Under the pieces are notes generated by a model. The model was not told the DNA's origin. It made no database searches and worked only from the letters and a program-made list of their open reading frames with translations. A stretch of DNA of 64,000 nt from Cycas panzhihuaensis. Its lineage: Eukaryota > Cycadophyta. How positions within the stretch are numbered: the stretch's first letter is position 1; each line of letters begins with the position of its first letter. Below, piece after piece: positions 58,939 through 64,000 of the stretch. Both the position numbers and the translations under genes were made by a program. The stretch covers positions 97,037,741-97,101,740 of the forward strand of contig CM041465.1 of assembly GCA_023213395.1 (NCBI GenBank). Reading direction: 5' to 3'.

Positions 58939-61860
58939 CAACTTGGGAATGGATATGGATGGCACCTCTTAGGTAAGCACATGTATATTTCTATCATTTT
59001 TCTTCATTGACTTCAAAATGTAATTGAATTATCACTAAACATATGTTTCATGCTATTGATTGATTATATGATCATTATACCTAGCTTGCCTACCTACTCA
59101 TGTTTGCATCTAATACTTTAGCCTGTGATGACTCTGGATAAGCATCCCATGGCACTTCATGACCCTCCACCATGCCTCCACATCATCTTCAAGCACTCTA
59201 GGCTCCCGCAGCCTATTTTTTACCACCTTTTAGTATAATGTCATCCCTAACAACCTAATTAGGCCTAATCATCATCCTTGTTTAGTACTTATCTCTCATT
59301 GGGGCCTTGTTGCCACCTTTTTCTAGCTTCGTATGGTCCCACCAACTCTTAAAATCCCCTAGACACCTCAACAAATCATTATTTTACCCCTTTAGGATCT
59401 AGGACCCCCTTTTTTGGGAGCCTTTTATGATCCCCTTTTATTTTTCACCTTGTTTTGAGTGTATTATGACATTATTCATGGTACTATAATAAACTCTGTG
59501 GTACCACAAAGTTTACCATGGTCCAACTATCCACTCTTAATTTTTGGCTTAGCCATGGCAATTTCACATTAAATGTAAAATTGACACATGGCACTAGGCT
59601 ATTTCCTGCCCAAAGCAATGCCTAATCACCCGATAGGTTAGGGTTGGGTTTTAAAACCTAAATTTTAGCTTATTCCTCCTCTTCTTCCTATCCTCTCTTA
59701 GAAATTTTTTGGGAAAATGAATCTCTTTTCTGTTGCTATCTACTCTTAACTCCTGCCTCCTCTTTCCTTAGGATAAAACCCTAAGTCATAGGTCTACATC
59801 AGCTAGTTTTGGATAGATCCTCCTCTTAAGCACTCCATCAAATCATTGGTATTAATTTTACTTGTAGGTTGCACTCTCTTCTTATGCTATTGTAGGGATT
59901 TCCCACCTATTCGTCAAGGTAAACCCTCTTCCCAACCATCTCATAAGGTAAAACTATTTCAAACTAGTTTTAGAAAGTGTTTTTAGACCTAAATATTATC
60001 TCTTTCCTTTAATAAAATAAGTTATTTATATATTTGTCTAGTTTTCTTTGTGAGACCCCTTTATACACCTCTCTTCCATAAGGCAAAACCTTCTTTTTCT
60101 TGGCTTGTTTCCCTCACTCCTTGAGGTTTCTCCTAGGTTCCAATTAAAGAGGTTGAGAGAAAAGGGCAAAGCAAAGGGAGAAAGGAGTTCTGGGCTAGGG
60201 TTCTAATCCTCTTGGCTGTCTCCTCTAGGGCAACCCCCTACCCTTTGCACTTTTTCTCTCCCTATACCTCTATTACACACCTAGAAACCCTTGAGGCATG
60301 GGATCCTATTGGCTATAGTATTGGCGGCAGCTTGCAACGCCTGCAACTAGCCTTTATATCCTCTTAAAATCTAATTTTTGTAGTAATCCCTTGTGGTTTA
60401 CAAAGTTTTAGCTTCACTTTTATAAATCTCACAAAAGTTGCATATTGCAACTTTTGTATTTTTTACAACATTTACCATTCACAAACTTTATTGCCTCTTC
60501 TATTGCTTGAAAACCTTGGCTTCTTGCTTGATCCATTAGTTAGAGTGCTTAGATACATGGAGGTATCTCACTTGGAGGGCTAGCCATTCTGAGGTTATCT
60601 TTCTTTCCTTTTTATCCCTCTTTTTCCCATAGCCATTGGAGTATTTCATATGCATACTAGGTAAAGTTTAGATTGTAAATTATGCTTATTTAAAAGACAT
60701 TTGTATAAGACTGTATTCTTTTCCTCTGGTAAGCATATATAGGCATATATAAATGTGCATTTGCTCCCATGTGTTTCTAGCACCCTTGGGAGAGGGAAAA
60801 TAGTTTGTTATATAGGTTTCACCTTTTGAAGTAAGCAAAGGTCTTCATTAAAGGTGTATATATCTCTTTTATTATCATTATGTTGCTTTGAACATTCTTT
60901 GTGGGTAACTCTTTTCCTTTTAATTTCTTTCTACATTAGTCCTTGGGGAAGGTAAGGAAGCCCCACTAATATTTCTCTTACAACACCAACCACGATAAGG
61001 AGCATTAAGTGGGCAAAAGCAAATTATAAGGAGAAAGGAAGGCTCTCTATACAAACCATCCTAGTGCTAGGTACACTCCTTCTTACCCTACTTCCTTACT
61101 CACCTTCCTCCCCCTTTTTCCCAAGGAAGAAAAGAAGAAAAAGAAAAAGGAAAAGTTCCATATGTTTTATTGCTTGTAGATTATTTGGCTTGATCATGTA
61201 GGGAAAGGAATAGTCATTTTACTTGTATCGATGTTATCCACACTAGTATGGTGACTTCCTTACCATTGTTACATTCCCATTCCCCTCTTCTTGCATGATT
61301 TTTATATCTATTAAGGTAATTGTACAAAAGGTTATAAGTTCCTCTACCACAACCTTTTTTCCCTATGTACTACTAGGTTATCTTACATTCTCTTCATTCG
61401 ATTTCCTTCTTTCTTGGTTCCTTTGAGTGATGTTGTTCTTTCCTTCCCCTCTTAATTCATAAAAAAATGAAAATAGTAATAATCCATAATATTATCTTAT
61501 TCACTGTGAAATGAAACAAAGGACACATTGCCTAACCCTTGCACACATAGCCATTCATTTAGGGTGTTGGTACCTTAGGAACATCCTCCTCAAGGTGCCC
61601 TCTTTTAACAAGCCATCATCTTGTCTTACCTCCATTTGGGAGTTGGTTCTTTTCCACCCAACTTCCTCCTTGCGCCTTCACTACCCACCACTCACTTCTT
61701 GTTTGTAGGTACCCTCTTTCTCCATTAGGGTCTACCTCCTTCTTTCCCTCTTCTTGGGGAAAGGCATCTTTCATCTCAATCCTCTTCCTCGACCATTTAA
61801 GATAGGAAGATCCCTTTGAGGCTACTCAACAAACCAAGGAAGCCCCCTTGCCCGTCTTGA
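58935..61860 (+). repeat. Decayed long LTR of the E2 family
   Basis: Collinear with the E2 LTRs. GGAATGGATATGGATGGCACC...GGTAAG near 58947 parallels the E2 start. CATGGCAATTTCACATTAAATGT near 59556 matches the E2 hairpin, and TAGGTTAGGGTTGGGTTTTAAAACC near 59634 matches ACTTTAGGGTTTTGC. GGAAGGTAAGGAAGCCCC near 60948 is shared word for word. It is either the 3' LTR of E3 or a solo LTR. The right end is not sharply defined. No gene is present. Confidence 0.78.
59556..59602. promoter_or_regulatory. LTR hairpin, decayed E2-family copy
   Basis: CAATTTCACAT and ATGTAAAATTG can still pair with one mismatch, although the sequence has changed from TTCGCA/TGCGAA. The G-box is reduced to ACACATGG. Confidence 0.35.
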
Positions 61861-62680
61861 ATTTGAGAAGGTGCTCACTGTAAGGGGAAGTTTGTGTACC
61901 ATTTGTAGGTCCTCAAACTTGTGTTCTGATACATGGATGCCCTTTGTGGGTAATCCTTTCCTTTGCTTCCAAAGATCCTTTAGCCTTATAATCACTGATT
62001 GTATGGGCTTAATCTCTTTATATCTAGTGACCCCCCAAAGATGCACTTCCATACACACGCACACACATACTACACAAATGACTAGATTTATAATTTATAT
62101 CCATCACCATTACCTATAAAATATAGATATAAAATATTTTAATATAGATATCACAGTCACATGGAAATTAGAATTAGTTGATAACTATATGCATGGTAAT
62201 AAAAATTACCTTAAGTAACCACAACCGTCACTATTTTAGTGGTGTCTAATTTTATCTAAATTATATTATTAACAACTTTTATAAGTGAATTACACATACC
62301 TTGGTAGATGTTCATTGCTAATCATGGAGTTGTTGCTTTTCACTATAAAATTCAATACCCATAATAATCCTTAATAAGAAGTAACTTATTAAAGAAAAAT
62401 AAAATAAAATAAAATTTATAGGATTTATTAGTCTTTACTAAGTTTACTTGTGATTTGCTCTACTATTGGTGACCATATTAGTGCAATACATATTCTAAAG
62501 AATATATAGTTATCCCTTAAAGTATTAGCTATTAAACAAAGGGCAATCATTGAATGATTATCATTAGCAACTAAAAACTACACACACTCCCATCCATTTA
62601 TTCATATATACGCTACTTATAGATCATTTGCATATAATCTATCTCTGTAGCATATTTGTATCTCAATCTATGGAAAATTA
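61861..62680. other. Spacer, nothing recognised
   Basis: AT-rich with ACACACGCACACACATACTACAC near 62054. No coding, LTR or RNA feature is visible. Confidence 0.5.
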
Positions 62681-62784
62681 TATATATATGTGTGTGTGTG
62701 TGTGTATGTATACGTGTATATATACATACATACATATGTATGTATGTATGTATATACACATGTATACATACACACATACATACA

Positions 62785-62832
<48 letters not shown>
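62681..62832. repeat. Compound microsatellite (AT, TG, TATG, TACA)
   Basis: TATATATGTG, a TG run, TGTATG, two inverted TACA/TGTA blocks and a TACA run ending in AT dinucleotides. Frames of Tyr/Ile/Thr/His or Cys/Val/Met repeats here are artefacts of the repeat. Confidence 0.95.
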
Positions 62833-62834
<2 letters not shown>

Positions 62835-63145
62835 AAGGAATGATGGATCTAGGAAATAAATTACTTACATGCACATAATACCAATGGAGAATAAAGAAGA
62901 GATAAAAACAAGATATGAGAGAAAAGCTTGGGGATGAGAATGAATAATGACTTCCTCTTTAAGATTTCACCTTTTATTATTAAAGGTGAGCATTAGAGTT
63001 AGGATTTTCTTGCTTAATGATATGAACTTGAAATTATATCTAAATGCATATAAAGCATATTTTACTAAGAGACTAATGCTAACAATATATCCTAAGGTCA
63101 CTTAATTAATCTATATAAATAACCTTGATACATTAACCTATTTTA
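62833..63145 (-). repeat. E8 3' LTR
   Basis: About 313 bases. TAAAGGAATGATGGATCT corresponds to E5 TGAAAAGAGTGGATCT, and CATTAACCTATTTTA to E5 CATTAACCCTTTTCA. The ends are decayed (TG to TA, CA to TA). Confidence 0.75.
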
Positions 63146-63779
63146 ATCCCCCTTTAATAGTAGAAGGTCATTTTAAGAAAAAATATTCTATAAGGTCTTC
63201 ATTTAAGCTTCATTATTATATTAAAATTCTAAATGACACTTTTGTGAGAAAACCATTATGGGGAATAAGAATCCATAGACTTTCTAAGATCTATAGCCCC
63301 TTTTATAAATCAAAATAGTTAAGGTGGCTCTTGATGTAGCCTGATAGCTAAGTAGCTTAAATGTATAGCTTGATCTGCTAAGTCTCCATATATTATTTGG
63401 TCATCCCTATGCCCTTTCAGATTTTCATAGGTTTTAATTTTCTAAAACTAGTATAACCCTTATCCTTCTATGCTTATATGGGGTTTTCACAAATAGGATA
63501 AAGTAGAGACTTACTCTTATTTTTTTGTACCCATAAGGTATTTTTACAAATAGAATAGAGTATGATGATCCAATTGCCATCTTCTTTAATCAGTCAAAGA
63601 TAGAAGCCCTAAGGCTAATCTATCTTCAAAACTATTCAAACTTCATATTTTGCAGCAATTTTATGAAGATACCAGCCACTTGATCTAATTTGGGATAGTA
63701 TTCTAGTTAAATTATGTCATCATGAACTAGTTCTCTAATCATGTGGACTTTTATACTTATGTATTTGGTATAATTATAA

Positions 63780-64000
63780 AATGAAAGATTTTTTACCATG
63801 TGGATTCCTAATTAATTCTCTATACAAAGGCTAGTAGGACTTGTTTCGGTGATATTCAATATTTCTAATAATTTTCTAAGCTATATCACCTCCTTGTTAT
63901 TCTTAGAAGTAGTAATGTATTCAGCTTTAGTAGTTGAATTAACAAGTATCTTTTTCCATCTAGATCTCTATGATATTAGTGTTATTTCAAGAAACATTAA
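63780..64000 (-). pseudogene. E8 copia RNase H (partial)
   Basis: The plus-strand text TAGAAGTAGTAATGTATTCAG (63904-63924) corresponds to E5 26850-26870, which encodes the VEAEYIAA active-site region of RNase H on the minus strand. Codons are changed mostly by transitions, and the rest of RT lies beyond the window edge. Confidence 0.7.

Larger units (their letters stand above)
62833..64000 (-). mobile_element. E8: old copia element of the E5 family (partial)
   Basis: Collinear with the left end of E5: an LTR-like part (62833-63145), polypurine complement AATCCCCCTTTAATAGTAGAAGGTCATT at the same place as E5 26113-26140, then the 3' UTR with the GGGGTTTTCACAAAT word. The element continues past the window. 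Nearly every difference from E5 is a transition; E8 is much older. Confidence 0.85.

Noticed and set aside
62613-62878. Reading frames of Met-Tyr-Val-Cys or Tyr-Ile-His-Thr repeats
   Set aside because: Translations of the TG/TATG/TACA compound microsatellite.

Overview
The window looks like nuclear, intergenic DNA from a large-genome vascular plant. It is almost entirely nested LTR retrotransposons, and I see no host gene, tRNA, rRNA or CRISPR. The plant assignment rests on Tat/Ogre-lineage Ty3/gypsy elements (tRNA-Arg primer sites, a second archaeal-type RNase H, an apparent antisense ORF) and several plant-type Ty1/copia elements with tRNA-iMet primer sites. The species cannot be named from this.

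Layout. Bases 1-2096 are AT-rich, LTR-like sequence. The main structure is one decayed Tat-type element, here E1, at 2102-45662: two about 2.4 kb LTRs and a TTTTC target duplication at both ends. It is about 43.6 kb long because later elements landed in it. These are E2, a GC-rich Tat element with 2.5 kb LTRs (7161-20402, TSD TCTAC); E5, a young minus-strand copia (25815-33341, TSD ATATT, LTRs differing at one base); E6, a short gag-only minus-strand copia (34212-37823); and E9, a plus-strand copia (40198-44622, TSD TTAAG) inside the right LTR of E1. Beyond E1 lies E3, another Tat element with decayed gag and protease (45668-50319 and 57408-57858). It is split by E4, a minus-strand copia (50320-57407), and followed by E7, a copia 5' end (57859-about 58850). 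A long decayed LTR of the E2 family (58935-about 61860), spacer, a compound microsatellite, and E8, an old relative of E5 running off the right edge, complete the window.

Relative order. E3 and the outer LTR-like DNA appear older than E1, because E1 sits between them. E2, E5, E6 and E9 are younger than E1. Old copies have lost almost all CpG and much G/C by C-to-T and G-to-A change, as expected for long-methylated repeats. E2 is still CpG-rich but broken mainly by small indels. No element has an intact polyprotein. The recognisable parts are gag, protease, reverse transcriptase, RNase H, integrase and a second RNase H. Several catalytic positions (E2 and E3 protease, E2 and E4 integrase, E5 protease) appear substituted, so recent movement of E5, and perhaps E2, probably used proteins supplied by other copies.
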